This document shows, in pieces, positions 24,979 to 33,373 of a stretch of 43,033 nucleotides of DNA. Within the stretch, counting starts at the first letter, position 1. Each line of letters opens with the position of its first letter. The notes under the pieces were generated by a model that did not search any database, was not told the DNA's origin, and saw only the letters and a program-made list of their open reading frames with translations. Source of the DNA: UBA1081 sp045636025. Lineage in GTDB: Bacteria > Bacillota > Clostridia > Oscillospirales > Acutalibacteraceae. The position numbers and the translations under genes were made by a program. The DNA lies in NCBI GenBank assembly GCA_045636025.1, contig JAZTWP010000015.1:1-43033 (forward strand), given 5' to 3'.

Positions 24979-26013
24979 TTATACAAAGTAAAATTGTGTA
25001 TCCCAGGCGGGAATGTAAGGATTGTGCCTGATATACAGTTTATAATCATTTCTGATTGAAAGCACCTGAAGAGGAATTGAAAAAATATCCTCTGACCTGT
25101 GATAGCAGGAAATGAGCATCTTCGGTCTGTGGAGTTTTATTGTTTCCTTTGCACCGTCAATTGCTTCTTTTTCAAACCCCTCTACATCAAATTTGATGTA
25201 AGAAACTTCTTTGCCGCTGAGAATACTGTCAACGGTTGTGCATTTTACCGTGACGCCTTTTTCGTCTGCCGTGCAGTTTCTTCCCCCGTGCTTTGAGAAT
25301 GTGATTTCTCCGCAATTGTCTGAAATGCAGACATTCAGCCTCTCAATATTTTCAAGATGCTGAGTGTTGTTTTCGAGCTTTCTGAAATTCTTAATATCAG
25401 GCTCTGCGGCATAGATTTTTTTGTAAGATGGCACAGTATTGACAAATTCTTCTGCCGTGTCACCGTTGAATGCTCCGAGGTCCATATATATTTCGCTGTC
25501 AGAGAGTTTCAGAATGTTGCGGAAAGCCTCATCTCTGTCTGTTTCGCACTCTGTCAGCAGATTCATTCTGCCCGTGAGCTTGAAGCCGATTATATTTTTG
25601 TAAACTTCTCTCGATTTGTCGTCTTCAAGCAACGAATAAACTTTTTCGATTTCGTCTCTGTGTGATTCAAAAAATTCACGATTAAAAATATTGTCACCGT
25701 AAACGGGCACATCAACGGAATAAGTTTCTCTCTCTTCTGCGACTTTGAGGAAGCCGCTGATGACATCTTCTCTCTGTGAGCCGAAAGAGATAAGTGTTAA
25801 AAAATCACCGAATTGCTCTTTTGCCTGAGAGTAACCCATTACGGGGAAACCTCTGAATGTGCGGTTTCTGACAAAACCGTCCGAAGCAAAAATTCCTCTT
25901 ACGGGAATGCCGAGGTTTGTAAGCTCGTCAATGATTTTGTCCGCACCGTTGCCCGTGCCGTAAATGAGTACGGGTTTTTCTGTTTCTTTTGCTCTTTCCC
26001 AGACTGTTATCAT
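24979..26013 (-). CDS. FkbM-family methyltransferase
   Basis: A 344-residue protein. The N-terminal part (about 10-80) looks like a nucleotide-binding-like fold (VLIYGTGNGADKII) of the kind often found ahead of the methyltransferase in glycan clusters. The C-terminal Methyltransf_21 domain shows the SAM motif MDLGAFNGDTAEEF, then YAAEPDIKNFRKLE, then YIKFDVEGFEKEAIDGA and LISCYHRSED. FkbM enzymes O-methylate sugars or polyketides, and the glycan context favours a sugar. The start overlaps the GDPD stop by 4 bp, so the two genes are coupled. Confidence 0.88.
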   Translation of the reverse strand: MITVWERAKETEKPVLIYGTGNGADKIIDELTNLGIPVRGIFASDGFVRNRTFRGFPVMGYSQAKEQFGDFLTLISFGSQREDVISGFLKVAEERETYSVDVPVYGDNIFNREFFESHRDEIEKVYSLLEDDKSREVYKNIIGFKLTGRMNLLTECETDRDEAFRNILKLSDSEIYMDLGAFNGDTAEEFVNTVPSYKKIYAAEPDIKNFRKLENNTQHLENIERLNVCISDNCGEITFSKHGGRNCTADEKGVTVKCTTVDSILSGKEVSYIKFDVEGFEKEAIDGAKETIKLHRPKMLISCYHRSEDIFSIPLQVLSIRNDYKLYIRHNPYIPAWDTQFYFV

Positions 26014-26729
26014 TCGAGTATGTTTGAAGTGATGAATTCAATGCCCCATTCTGCAAGCTGTTCACCGGCTGCAGGGTCATCACATGTCCAGCAGTTGACT
26101 TTTACACCTGCATCGTGCAGTTCTTTCATATTTTCAGCATTAAGAGAAGTGTATTTTATGTCAAGGTCGAGATTGTGCTCTTTGAGTGTGTCAATAAGCC
26201 ACGGTTCATAGTTGTCAATAAGGAACTGTGCTGCCTGAGAGGGATATTTTTTTCTCAGGAATATGAGATTCTCAAGACAGAATGAAATGAAGATAACATT
26301 TTCAAGATAACCGAGTTCTTTTATGATATCAACAATTTCATAAACTTCTTCTTCGGTGAAAGCGTTTTTAAGCTCAAGCACGGCAACTTTCTCATATTTT
26401 TTGCAGATTGAAATGTATTCCTGAAGTGTGGGAATTCTTATATCTGTTCTGCCTTTTTTGCCGTCAATATCTGTAAGAAGAAGATTTCTCAGGCAATCGA
26501 AAGTTGTTTTTTCAACTTCCATATTGTCAATTGCAACTCTGCCGGTTGTGTCATCGTGAAAAACGATAAACTTGCCGTCAAGAGTCTTGTGTACGTCTGT
26601 TTCAATGCCGAAATAACTTCTGTTGCCTGCCGCAATAAATGCCGCATTTGTGTTTTCTTTTTCAATACCGCTGAGTCCTCTGTGTGCAACAACAAGAGTG
26701 TTGCCTTTGTTGAATTTTACAGTATTCAT
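26010..26729 (-). CDS. Glycerophosphodiester phosphodiesterase-family protein
   Basis: A 239-residue TIM-barrel enzyme with no signal peptide. Catalytic features are AHRG (His16 region), then ETDVHKT and FHDDTTGR, then LELKN. It releases glycerol 3-phosphate or an analogous phosphoalcohol from a diester. It is the first gene of the leftward operon, behind a promoter at 26751-26779 and GGAGGTG. Paired with LicD and a cytidylyltransferase on the other side of the promoter, it may turn over phosphodiester-linked surface substituents; that link is inference. Confidence 0.9.
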   Translation of the reverse strand: MNTVKFNKGNTLVVAHRGLSGIEKENTNAAFIAAGNRSYFGIETDVHKTLDGKFIVFHDDTTGRVAIDNMEVEKTTFDCLRNLLLTDIDGKKGRTDIRIPTLQEYISICKKYEKVAVLELKNAFTEEEVYEIVDIIKELGYLENVIFISFCLENLIFLRKKYPSQAAQFLIDNYEPWLIDTLKEHNLDLDIKYTSLNAENMKELHDAGVKVNCWTCDDPAAGEQLAEWGIEFITSNILE

Positions 26730-26750
26730 ATAAACACCTCCGATAGCAGA

Positions 26751-26779
26751 ATTATATCATTACAGATTATAAACTTCAA
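26751..26779 (-). promoter_or_regulatory. Promoter of the GDPD/FkbM/cohesin operon
   Basis: Minus strand: TTGAAG (26774-26779), 17 bp, TATAAT (26751-26756). It is back to back with the LicD promoter. Confidence 0.7.
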
Positions 26780-26798
26780 TATTAAATTAATAAATATA

Positions 26799-26827
26799 TT
26801 GCAAAATTAACTGTGTTGTGATATGAT
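26799..26827 (+). promoter_or_regulatory. Promoter of the LicD/IspD/flippase operon
   Basis: TTGCAA (26799-26804), 17 bp, TATGAT (26822-26827), about 33 bases before the LicD start. Confidence 0.65.
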
Positions 26828-26860
26828 TTATGATGAATAAAAATCGAAAGGGTGTCAGCT

Positions 26861-27751
26861 ATGGAAATAGCAGAACAGTTATATAAAGATTTTACAGAAG
26901 AACAGAAAGTGAAGCTTCACGAGATTCAGGGTATTGAACTTAAAATCCTCCGTGAAGTTGACCGTATATGCAAAAAATACAATCTTCACTATTCACTCAG
27001 CGGCGGCACACTTCTGGGTGCTATCAGACATAAAGATTTTATCCCCTGGGACGACGATATTGACCTTGACCTCAAGAGAGATGATTTCAACAAGCTTCTT
27101 TCAGTTCTTCCCGAAGAGCTTGGTGATGAATTCGAGTTTGTAAACTACGACGAATTCGGTGAATATCATTGTGACTTCATTCCCAGAATCTACTACAAAA
27201 AGAGTAAGGCTGTGAATTCTTTCAGCACAGACGGCGGCAAGAACAATTTTGCAAACGATGAGAGAATGAACAGAATCTTCATTGAGCTTTACTGCCTTCA
27301 CGATACAGATTCAAAGTGCGTAAAGAGTCAGATTTTCAAGGTTAAGATGATTTATGGTCTTGCAATGGGTCACAGACTCATTCCCACAGATTCATCAGGC
27401 TACAGCTTTATGCAGAAGGCTCAGGTTGCAGTGCTTACAACAATGGGTAAGATGATGCCTATGAAGAAAATCTACAAAATGTATGAAGACTGCGTAAACA
27501 GCGTAAAAACAGGTGAAGGCGACCTCTACTTCAAACCCAGCGTACCCCTTCCCGTTCAGCACAGAAACGTATTTCCCAAGAATTTCTTTGATTCATACAC
27601 AGAAGTGCCCATCAGAGATGATATGGCAATGGCTCCCGCAGAGTATATAAAGGTGCTTGAATACCTTTATACAAACTGGGAAAGCCTTCCCAAGGAAAAG
27701 GACAGACATCCCGGTCACTTTGAACTTCTTAAAACAGAGATTTTTGAATAA
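26861..27751 (+). CDS. LicD-family phosphotransferase
   Basis: A 296-residue cytoplasmic enzyme of the nucleotidyltransferase superfamily. The hallmark YSLSGGTLLGAIRH followed by FIPWDDDIDLDL is intact and includes the metal-binding aspartates. LicD proteins move phosphocholine or another phospho-substituent from a CDP-activated donor onto wall polymers or glycans. The ATG at 26861 follows AAAGGGTG; an in-frame GTG three codons earlier overlaps the binding site. It is the first gene of a plus-strand operon with a cytidylyltransferase that could make its donor and a flippase that could export the product. Confidence 0.92.
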   Translation: MEIAEQLYKDFTEEQKVKLHEIQGIELKILREVDRICKKYNLHYSLSGGTLLGAIRHKDFIPWDDDIDLDLKRDDFNKLLSVLPEELGDEFEFVNYDEFGEYHCDFIPRIYYKKSKAVNSFSTDGGKNNFANDERMNRIFIELYCLHDTDSKCVKSQIFKVKMIYGLAMGHRLIPTDSSGYSFMQKAQVAVLTTMGKMMPMKKIYKMYEDCVNSVKTGEGDLYFKPSVPLPVQHRNVFPKNFFDSYTEVPIRDDMAMAPAEYIKVLEYLYTNWESLPKEKDRHPGHFELLKTEIFE

Positions 27752-27771
27752 TTGCAAGGAGTAAATGAATT

Positions 27772-28422
27772 ATGAATATTGTTATTATTATGTCAGGCGG
27801 TGTAGGTAACCGCTTCGGTGCAAACATTCCCAAGCAGTACTGCCTTCTCAACGGCAGACCCGTTATTGATTATGTTATTGATGCGGCAAAGGGTTCAAAA
27901 GTTGCAGACAAAGTTGTTGTTGTATGTGACCCTGCCTGTATCGATTATTCAGATGCTCTCAAGAATTCAGGCTTCGACTTTGCTGTAAACGGCAAGGAAA
28001 GACTCGATTCTCTCAAGAGTGCATTTGATCTTATTCAGGATAAATATCCCGAATGTGAAAGAATCATCATTCTTGATGCTGTAGGTCCCTTTGTTACAAG
28101 TGAACTTATTGATGATTACCTCACAAAGCTTGATGATAATGATGCTGTTATCACTTGTCAGAAGATTACAGGTGCTCTCGGCAATTATAATTTCGATCCC
28201 CTTGACCGTGAAGAGTATTATATGACTCAGTCACCCGAGGCTTTCCGTTTCAAGACTCTTATGCCTCACTTCACAACAACATTCCCCAGTCAGGAACTTG
28301 CATGGCAGATGCCCAGAGAAACAAAGAAGTATCTCAACTTTGAATTCAAGAACAATCTTAAGCTCACATACGATTTTGATCTTAAGTACGCATCATATAT
28401 GCTCGGAGAATTCAGGAAATAA
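27772..28422 (+). CDS. IspD/TarI-like cytidylyltransferase
   Basis: A 216-residue CTP-dependent nucleotidyltransferase. The CTP-binding motif appears as MSGGVGNRFG with PKQYCLLNGRPV, and the fold continues through DKVVVVCDP and ERLDSLKSAF. The usual VHDAARP is replaced by LDAVGPF, so this is a divergent branch and probably not the housekeeping isoprenoid enzyme. Located between LicD and a flippase, it more likely makes a CDP-alcohol donor for wall decoration, by analogy with TarI and LicC. It starts 20 bp after LicD with an AAGGAG binding site. Confidence 0.85.
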   Translation: MNIVIIMSGGVGNRFGANIPKQYCLLNGRPVIDYVIDAAKGSKVADKVVVVCDPACIDYSDALKNSGFDFAVNGKERLDSLKSAFDLIQDKYPECERIIILDAVGPFVTSELIDDYLTKLDDNDAVITCQKITGALGNYNFDPLDREEYYMTQSPEAFRFKTLMPHFTTTFPSQELAWQMPRETKKYLNFEFKNNLKLTYDFDLKYASYMLGEFRK

Positions 28423-28440
28423 TTTTTCAGGACGTGTTTT

Positions 28441-29652
28441 ATGGCAACCGATAAGAAAAAAGTTTTGAATATAGCATCAGACCTCGTGTTCAGCATCGCA
28501 GGTCTTATGCTTATGAACGGTATGCTGCAGGTGCTTATCAATCCCATGCTCAACAACTGGATGGGTGAAACGGCATTCGGTAACTACCAGTCCATATTCG
28601 CTGTCGTATCTATTATGGGTACGACTTTCGGTGTTGCCGCAAACTACTCAAGAATGGTCCGTGCAAGGGACAGGAAAGACACAAACGGTGACTACAATGT
28701 TTTCCTTGCCGTGATTGCGGTGCTTTGTATTGCCGTTGCGGCAGGAACGCTGATTGTCTATAATTCTTTCAATGCCGCACATTTCATTCTTCTTACCATT
28801 CTTATGGTCGTTACCGTGCTCAGGTATTACGGTGACGTAAATTACAGACTGAGCCTTAACTACAAAGGATTTTTCATTTACTATGCAATAATCACAGCAG
28901 GTTATTGTGTCGGTCTTCTGCTCTTCAAGTATGTTTCACCCTTGTGGATGCTTACATTCTTTGCAGGTGAACTTGCGGCAGTGCTTTTTGTTCTTTTTAA
29001 CGGTAATATTTTCAGAGGCAAAAAGCTTCTTACCCGTTCTGAGAATTTCGGCGGAACAATGAAGTCTGTCGGTGTGCTGTCTGCAACCAACCTTCTTTCT
29101 GCAGTTGCACAGCAATCAGACAAAATAATTCTCGGTCTTGCAATGGGCGGTGAAGCCGTAACAATTTTCTATGTTGCAACACTTCTCGGCAAGGTCGTAG
29201 CTCTTCTCACAACACCTCTCAACGGTGTGCTTATCGGCTATCTCACAAAGTATGAGGGCAGATTCACAAGAAAGATGTTTGCTGTGTTTGTGGCAGCACT
29301 TCTCGGTGTGGGACTCGTGGCTCTCTGCGGATGCTATATTGCATCTGAGCTTTTTGTAAAGATTTTTTATCCTGACGTTTTCGGTGAGGCGGAAAAATAT
29401 TTCCTCGTTGCAAACGCAGGGCAGATTTTCTACTTTATTTCAAACTGCCTTATGACAGTTATTCTTCGTGTTGCCAATGAAAAATATCAGATGTATATAA
29501 ATGCTGTATACATCGTAATTTATGCGGCAACAGTTATCCCTCTTACCATGGCATACGGTATATGGGGTATGGCAGCAGCACTTCTTGTGACAAACGGTCT
29601 CAAGTTTGTTATTACGTCTGTTGCAGGTTTACTCAAAACTAAAGAAAATTAA
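28441..29652 (+). CDS. Wzx-type polysaccharide flippase (MOP superfamily)
   Basis: A 403-residue integral membrane protein with about twelve helices. Features typical of oligosaccharide flippases include the early FSIAGLMLMNGMLQVLINP, then GETAFGNYQSIFAV, AVAQQSDKIILGLAMGGEAV in the middle and GIWGMAAALLVTNGLKFV at the end. It would move a lipid-linked, probably phospho-decorated oligosaccharide across the membrane. It starts 18 bp after the cytidylyltransferase and is followed by a terminator, so it closes the operon. Confidence 0.88.
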   Translation: MATDKKKVLNIASDLVFSIAGLMLMNGMLQVLINPMLNNWMGETAFGNYQSIFAVVSIMGTTFGVAANYSRMVRARDRKDTNGDYNVFLAVIAVLCIAVAAGTLIVYNSFNAAHFILLTILMVVTVLRYYGDVNYRLSLNYKGFFIYYAIITAGYCVGLLLFKYVSPLWMLTFFAGELAAVLFVLFNGNIFRGKKLLTRSENFGGTMKSVGVLSATNLLSAVAQQSDKIILGLAMGGEAVTIFYVATLLGKVVALLTTPLNGVLIGYLTKYEGRFTRKMFAVFVAALLGVGLVALCGCYIASELFVKIFYPDVFGEAEKYFLVANAGQIFYFISNCLMTVILRVANEKYQMYINAVYIVIYAATVIPLTMAYGIWGMAAALLVTNGLKFVITSVAGLLKTKEN

Positions 29653-29658
29653 CAGGAT

Positions 29659-29690
29659 AATGCACAATACTCTATTGTGCATTTATTCTT
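29659..29690 (+). terminator. Terminator after the flippase
   Basis: Perfect 10-bp stem AATGCACAAT against ATTGTGCATT, 5-base loop, then TATTCTTTT. Confidence 0.85.
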
Positions 29691-29712
29691 TTAATCAGGA
29701 GGTGACGGCACA

Positions 29713-31470
29713 ATGCAGACAGACAATGTGTTTGCGGATATAATATATAATCTCGGTTTCGGCTGCAAAAAAGCGTTTTGTGCCGTCGGCAGATTCTTTG
29801 CAAAAACGGCTGTTTTTATCGCAAAGGCAATTGCAAAGCTTTTTATTTCTGTTTTTGTGTTTTTCAGAGATGTTTTTGTGAAGTATTCGGTGGCTGCCGC
29901 AAGAGAAGGCAAACAATTTTTCTCTGAGGTCAGACGTGCAATTCCCGTGCTGAAAGCAGATTTCAAAGAGAAACCGATGAAAGCTTTCGGTCGGTTTGTG
30001 AAATACTTTTTCCACGCATTTACGGTGCATAAAAGATTTAACAGAGCTGTGCTGAGCACTATAATTCCGTTTGTTTCACTTGCTGTGCTGATTGTTTTTT
30101 ATTCGGCATACGGAAGCCTTACTTTTGCTCTTGAAGTTTTTGTTGACGGTGAAAGTGTGGGGGTTGTTACAGACGAAGATGCTTACAAGGATGCAGAGCA
30201 ACTTGCAAAAAAGCGTTTTGCATCTGTTGGCAGTGAAATGGCTGAAATTGTGCCCGAATATTCTGTAACATTCACAACACTCAATCGTCTTGATGACAGA
30301 GCAACTGTGTGCAACAATATTATTGCTGCTGTCAGCGATAAAACGGTTGAAGCCTGCGGTGTTTATGTTGACGGTGAATTCCTTTTTACCGTGGGAAGTG
30401 AAGATACATTCCTGCGTGTGCGTGAAAGGGTTTTCAGTGAATATATAAAAGAAAATCCCTTTGTTACGGCTGATTGCAAAGTCGATTTTGCCGCACAGTA
30501 TACAACAGAAACGGGTGTGTATCCCGATAATGACAATCTGATTTCTGCTGACGCGCTTTATGAATATTTCACGGCAGAAAAAACACCTCGCATTGAGCAT
30601 ACCGTTGCGGCAGATGAAACTGCCGAAGATATTCTTGAAAAGTATTCATTGACAATGGATGAACTTCTTGCAAACAATGAAAATCTTCAGGAAGACAACA
30701 TTCCGGAGGGTTCAGTTCTCCTTATACAAAGAGGGGAGCGTGAAGTAAGCATAAAGGTTACAAAAACTTATATAAAGACCGAATCAATACCCTTTGACAC
30801 CGTGACGCAGTATGATAACAATATTTTTGTCGGCTCCACAATGACAGTTGTCAGCGGCAGTAACGGTCAGGATATTGTTTCATATACAGACACATATATT
30901 GACGGTGTGAAAACAGAAACCGCAAAGGAAATTCTCAGATACAACGCAAGTTCACCCGTAAATCAGCTTATAAAAGTCGGCACAATGGGTATTCCCGTTG
31001 ACGGTAACGGTGTAGCGGTTTCACCCAGACTTACAAGAGATCAGGGCGGTTCATTTGTATGGCCTGCACCCGACAACTGCTTCTGGCTGTCGCAGGGTTA
31101 TAATCCTTATAACTCCCATTACGGAATTGATATCGTTTCTTCTGACGACGGTTCCTGCAGAGGCAGAAAAATTGTTGCTGTGGCAGACGGAATTGTCACA
31201 ATGGCAACATATCATTGGAGTTGGGGTTATTATATCAGAGTTGACCACGGTAACGGTGTTGTTACGGGTTATGCTCACGCACTCAAAGACTCATTCAGAG
31301 TAAATGTCGGTGATTTTGTCAGAGCGGGACAGCATTTGTCCTCAATCGGTACATCAGGCAAATCAACGGGTTATCATCTTCATTTTGAAGTGTGGATAGA
31401 CGGTGTGCGTGTGAATCCGCTTCCCTATGTTTACAGCGAATACACGGGCGTTGCGATAAAATATTATTAA
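29713..31470 (+). CDS. Membrane-anchored M23 peptidase with LysM and G5 domains
   Basis: A 585-residue wall endopeptidase. A basic, Phe-rich cytoplasmic part of about 110 residues precedes a membrane helix (about 113-138). The outside portion has a LysM-like region (about 295-342, with AEDILEKYSLTMDELLANN), a G5 domain (about 343-420) and a C-terminal LytM/M23 domain (about 445-575). Zinc ligands are His469 and Asp473 (HYGID), with the HLH of 555-557 in HLHFEVW. The enzyme cleaves peptide crosslinks in peptidoglycan. The long N-terminal cytoplasmic segment is unusual for this architecture. AGGAGGTGA precedes the ATG, and the Nudix gene follows after 9 bp. Confidence 0.92.
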   Translation: MQTDNVFADIIYNLGFGCKKAFCAVGRFFAKTAVFIAKAIAKLFISVFVFFRDVFVKYSVAAAREGKQFFSEVRRAIPVLKADFKEKPMKAFGRFVKYFFHAFTVHKRFNRAVLSTIIPFVSLAVLIVFYSAYGSLTFALEVFVDGESVGVVTDEDAYKDAEQLAKKRFASVGSEMAEIVPEYSVTFTTLNRLDDRATVCNNIIAAVSDKTVEACGVYVDGEFLFTVGSEDTFLRVRERVFSEYIKENPFVTADCKVDFAAQYTTETGVYPDNDNLISADALYEYFTAEKTPRIEHTVAADETAEDILEKYSLTMDELLANNENLQEDNIPEGSVLLIQRGEREVSIKVTKTYIKTESIPFDTVTQYDNNIFVGSTMTVVSGSNGQDIVSYTDTYIDGVKTETAKEILRYNASSPVNQLIKVGTMGIPVDGNGVAVSPRLTRDQGGSFVWPAPDNCFWLSQGYNPYNSHYGIDIVSSDDGSCRGRKIVAVADGIVTMATYHWSWGYYIRVDHGNGVVTGYAHALKDSFRVNVGDFVRAGQHLSSIGTSGKSTGYHLHFEVWIDGVRVNPLPYVYSEYTGVAIKYY

Positions 31471-31479
31471 GGTGATATT

Positions 31480-31860
31480 ATGACAGAAGTTGCTGCGGCA
31501 CTTATATGGAATGGTGACAGATTGCTTATCTGTCAGAGACCTGCTCACAAATCAAATGCTCTTTTGTGGGAGTTTGTGGGCGGAAAACTTGAAAAAGGTG
31601 AAACAAAGCAGGAGGCTCTTATCCGTGAATGTATGGAGGAGCTTGGTGTGACAGTTGAAGTCGGTGATGAATTCTGCGATGTGTATCATCAGTATCCCGA
31701 CATTCTTGTGCATCTTACCGTGTTCAATGCAAAGATTACAGAGGGCACTCCCTCGCTTCTTGAACACAATGACCTGAAATGGATTCTGCCCTCAGAAATT
31801 TCTGATTATAATTTCTGTATGGCAGATAAGGATATTCTTGAGAAAATAAAAAATATCTGA
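31480..31860 (+). CDS. MutT-like Nudix hydrolase
   Basis: A 126-residue protein with a complete Nudix box, GGKLEKGETKQEALIRECMEELGV, interrupted here only in quoting: GGKLEKGE, then RECMEELGV. The strand before it (LICQRPAHKS) and the WEFVGGK entry resemble 8-oxo-dGTP diphosphatases of the MutT group, which remove oxidised nucleotides from the pool. It starts 9 bp after the M23 gene with AAGGTGAT and ends in a strong bidirectional terminator. The exact substrate cannot be settled from sequence. Confidence 0.9.
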   Translation: MTEVAAALIWNGDRLLICQRPAHKSNALLWEFVGGKLEKGETKQEALIRECMEELGVTVEVGDEFCDVYHQYPDILVHLTVFNAKITEGTPSLLEHNDLKWILPSEISDYNFCMADKDILEKIKNI

Positions 31861-31873
31861 TAAGCAAAAAATA

Positions 31874-31908
31874 CGAGGCACACTCCTTTGGAGTGTGCCT
31901 CGATGTTT
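31874..31908. terminator. Bidirectional terminator (Nudix gene and metallophosphoesterase)
   Basis: Perfect 13-bp stem CGAGGCACACTCC against GGAGTGTGCCTCG with a 3-base loop, T-rich on the plus strand and A-rich upstream, between convergent genes. Confidence 0.9.
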
Positions 31909-31917
31909 TTATGTTGT

Positions 31918-32910
31918 TTATACAATGGGAATTGTTACATCATAATCAGTAAACCATACGCCTGTGATGAAGTTTCTTGCACGGATAAGAACTTCGTTTT
32001 CATAAACTTCAATGCTGTAACCGTTGCCGTTCATAAAATTGCCTCTGCTTGAAAGGTTTGAGTATGAGGGGAGGTTGATTGAGTGAAGTGAACCGTATGA
32101 TTCAACTGATGCATAACCGTAGTATTCTGTCTGGTCTGCGCTTACAAGACCGTTGTGGATATGACCTGAAATAAGGAATACGTTTTCGTAGTCTTTGAGA
32201 ATAGCTTCAACTTCTGCATTCTGTGCACCGAAGCTGCCTGTAAGCTCGTCATAATCTTCATCGCCCCAGCTTTCGGGAAGTCCGTGTGTGAGAGCAATGG
32301 GCCAATGTGAAACAACAAAGATGGGAAGTCCTTTTTCTGCAGCTTTGTCCATTTCTGCTCTGAGCCATTCGAGCTGTGCGGGGCTTATGTATGCTGCAAC
32401 ATTTGTGCCTTCACTTGCCATAACGATAAATGTGTAACCGTTGATTTCTGTTGAGTAATAGCACTCTGTAAGCTCACGGCCTGCAATTTCTGCTGAATAC
32501 TTGATGAAGTTTTCCTTTGAGGGAGCATAATCATCGTTTTCATCTGTCCATGTGTCGTGATTGCCCAGAGCAAGAAGAATGTTGTCTGCGGGATTGTACT
32601 TGCTGAAAGAATTGCTGAGCATTTCATAGTCAGATTCAAGTCCGTCATCTGTCATATCGCCTGCAAGAATAAGTGCATCAGGCTTGTTGACTGCATTCTG
32701 CATATCCTCAAGACCGCATTCGAGAAGTGTATCTCTGAGGAAAATGTCTGTCATATGAATGTCTGAAATAGCAGCGAAGTCAAGAAGAATTTCCTGCTCA
32801 TTCTTAACATCGTAAGCATTGTCACCTGTGTTGCCGAATAAACCTGAAAAACTGAATACGCTGATAACTGAAAGAATGTAGGCAATAAGGGATTTGATAA
32901 TTGCTACCAT
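31918..32910 (-). CDS. Membrane-anchored calcineurin-like metallophosphoesterase
   Basis: A 330-residue protein with a hydrophobic N-terminus (about residues 4-24) that can serve as a signal or anchor, followed by the dimetal phosphoesterase motifs: ISDIH (DxH), LAGDMTDDG (GDxxD), GNHD, VSHWP and GHIHNG. The substrate is unknown; extracellular nucleotides or phospho-sugars are possible. The ATG at 32908-32910 has an AGGAGATG binding site. It lies downstream of the TM2 gene but behind a terminator, so it probably has its own promoter in the 80 bp upstream. Confidence 0.88.
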   Translation of the reverse strand: MVAIIKSLIAYILSVISVFSFSGLFGNTGDNAYDVKNEQEILLDFAAISDIHMTDIFLRDTLLECGLEDMQNAVNKPDALILAGDMTDDGLESDYEMLSNSFSKYNPADNILLALGNHDTWTDENDDYAPSKENFIKYSAEIAGRELTECYYSTEINGYTFIVMASEGTNVAAYISPAQLEWLRAEMDKAAEKGLPIFVVSHWPIALTHGLPESWGDEDYDELTGSFGAQNAEVEAILKDYENVFLISGHIHNGLVSADQTEYYGYASVESYGSLHSINLPSYSNLSSRGNFMNGNGYSIEVYENEVLIRARNFITGVWFTDYDVTIPIV

Positions 32911-32987
32911 ATTTTCATCTCCTGTTTTTTTATGTATACATTTATAATAGCACAGACTGTGCCCAAAAGTAAAGAAAAAAATTCCTC

Positions 32988-33019
32988 AAAAAACAGCAGA
33001 TACATAAGGTATCTGCTGT
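32988..33019 (-). terminator. Terminator after the guaB-TM2 operon
   Basis: Stem CAGCAGATAC against GTATCTGCTG (10 bp, 5-base loop), followed on the minus strand by TTTTTT. Confidence 0.85.
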
Positions 33020-33025
33020 AATGTT

Positions 33026-33355
33026 TTATAATGTTCTGACGTGGTTGTTTTTTGCAAAAACGGAATCAGACTGCATCAGATATATAAAGCCTGATATAAC
33101 AGAAAGAACAACGGGGATAAGTATAAGCGGAGGTTCCACAAAGAAATCAATAACCAGAATTACTGCTGTGAAAAGGATTTTAAGAAAACCTCTCACAATA
33201 TTTCTGAGATAGAACTGATTTGCTCCCACTATGCCGAATATCATTGCAAGTGCTGCTGCAAGATATCTGCTTTTAATCGGATGATTGCTTCTTATTCCTT
33301 TGAATCTGAGCTGAGTTCCGTATGCTGCAGAGGGGGCTGATGCTTTCTTTGCCAT
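33026..33355 (-). CDS. TM2-domain membrane protein
   Basis: A 109-residue protein with a charged N-terminal stretch of about 28 residues, then a TM2 domain: KSRYLAAALAMIFGIVGANQFYL is its first helix region, followed by VRGFLKILFTAVILVIDFF and one more hydrophobic segment. TM2 proteins are small membrane proteins of unknown bacterial function. GAGGTGTAAGT precedes the ATG. It begins 18 bp after the guaB stop on the same strand and ends at a terminator, so guaB and this gene form an operon. Confidence 0.85.
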   Translation of the reverse strand: MAKKASAPSAAYGTQLRFKGIRSNHPIKSRYLAAALAMIFGIVGANQFYLRNIVRGFLKILFTAVILVIDFFVEPPLILIPVVLSVISGFIYLMQSDSVFAKNNHVRTL

Positions 33356-33373
33356 ACTTACACCTCTGATTTA

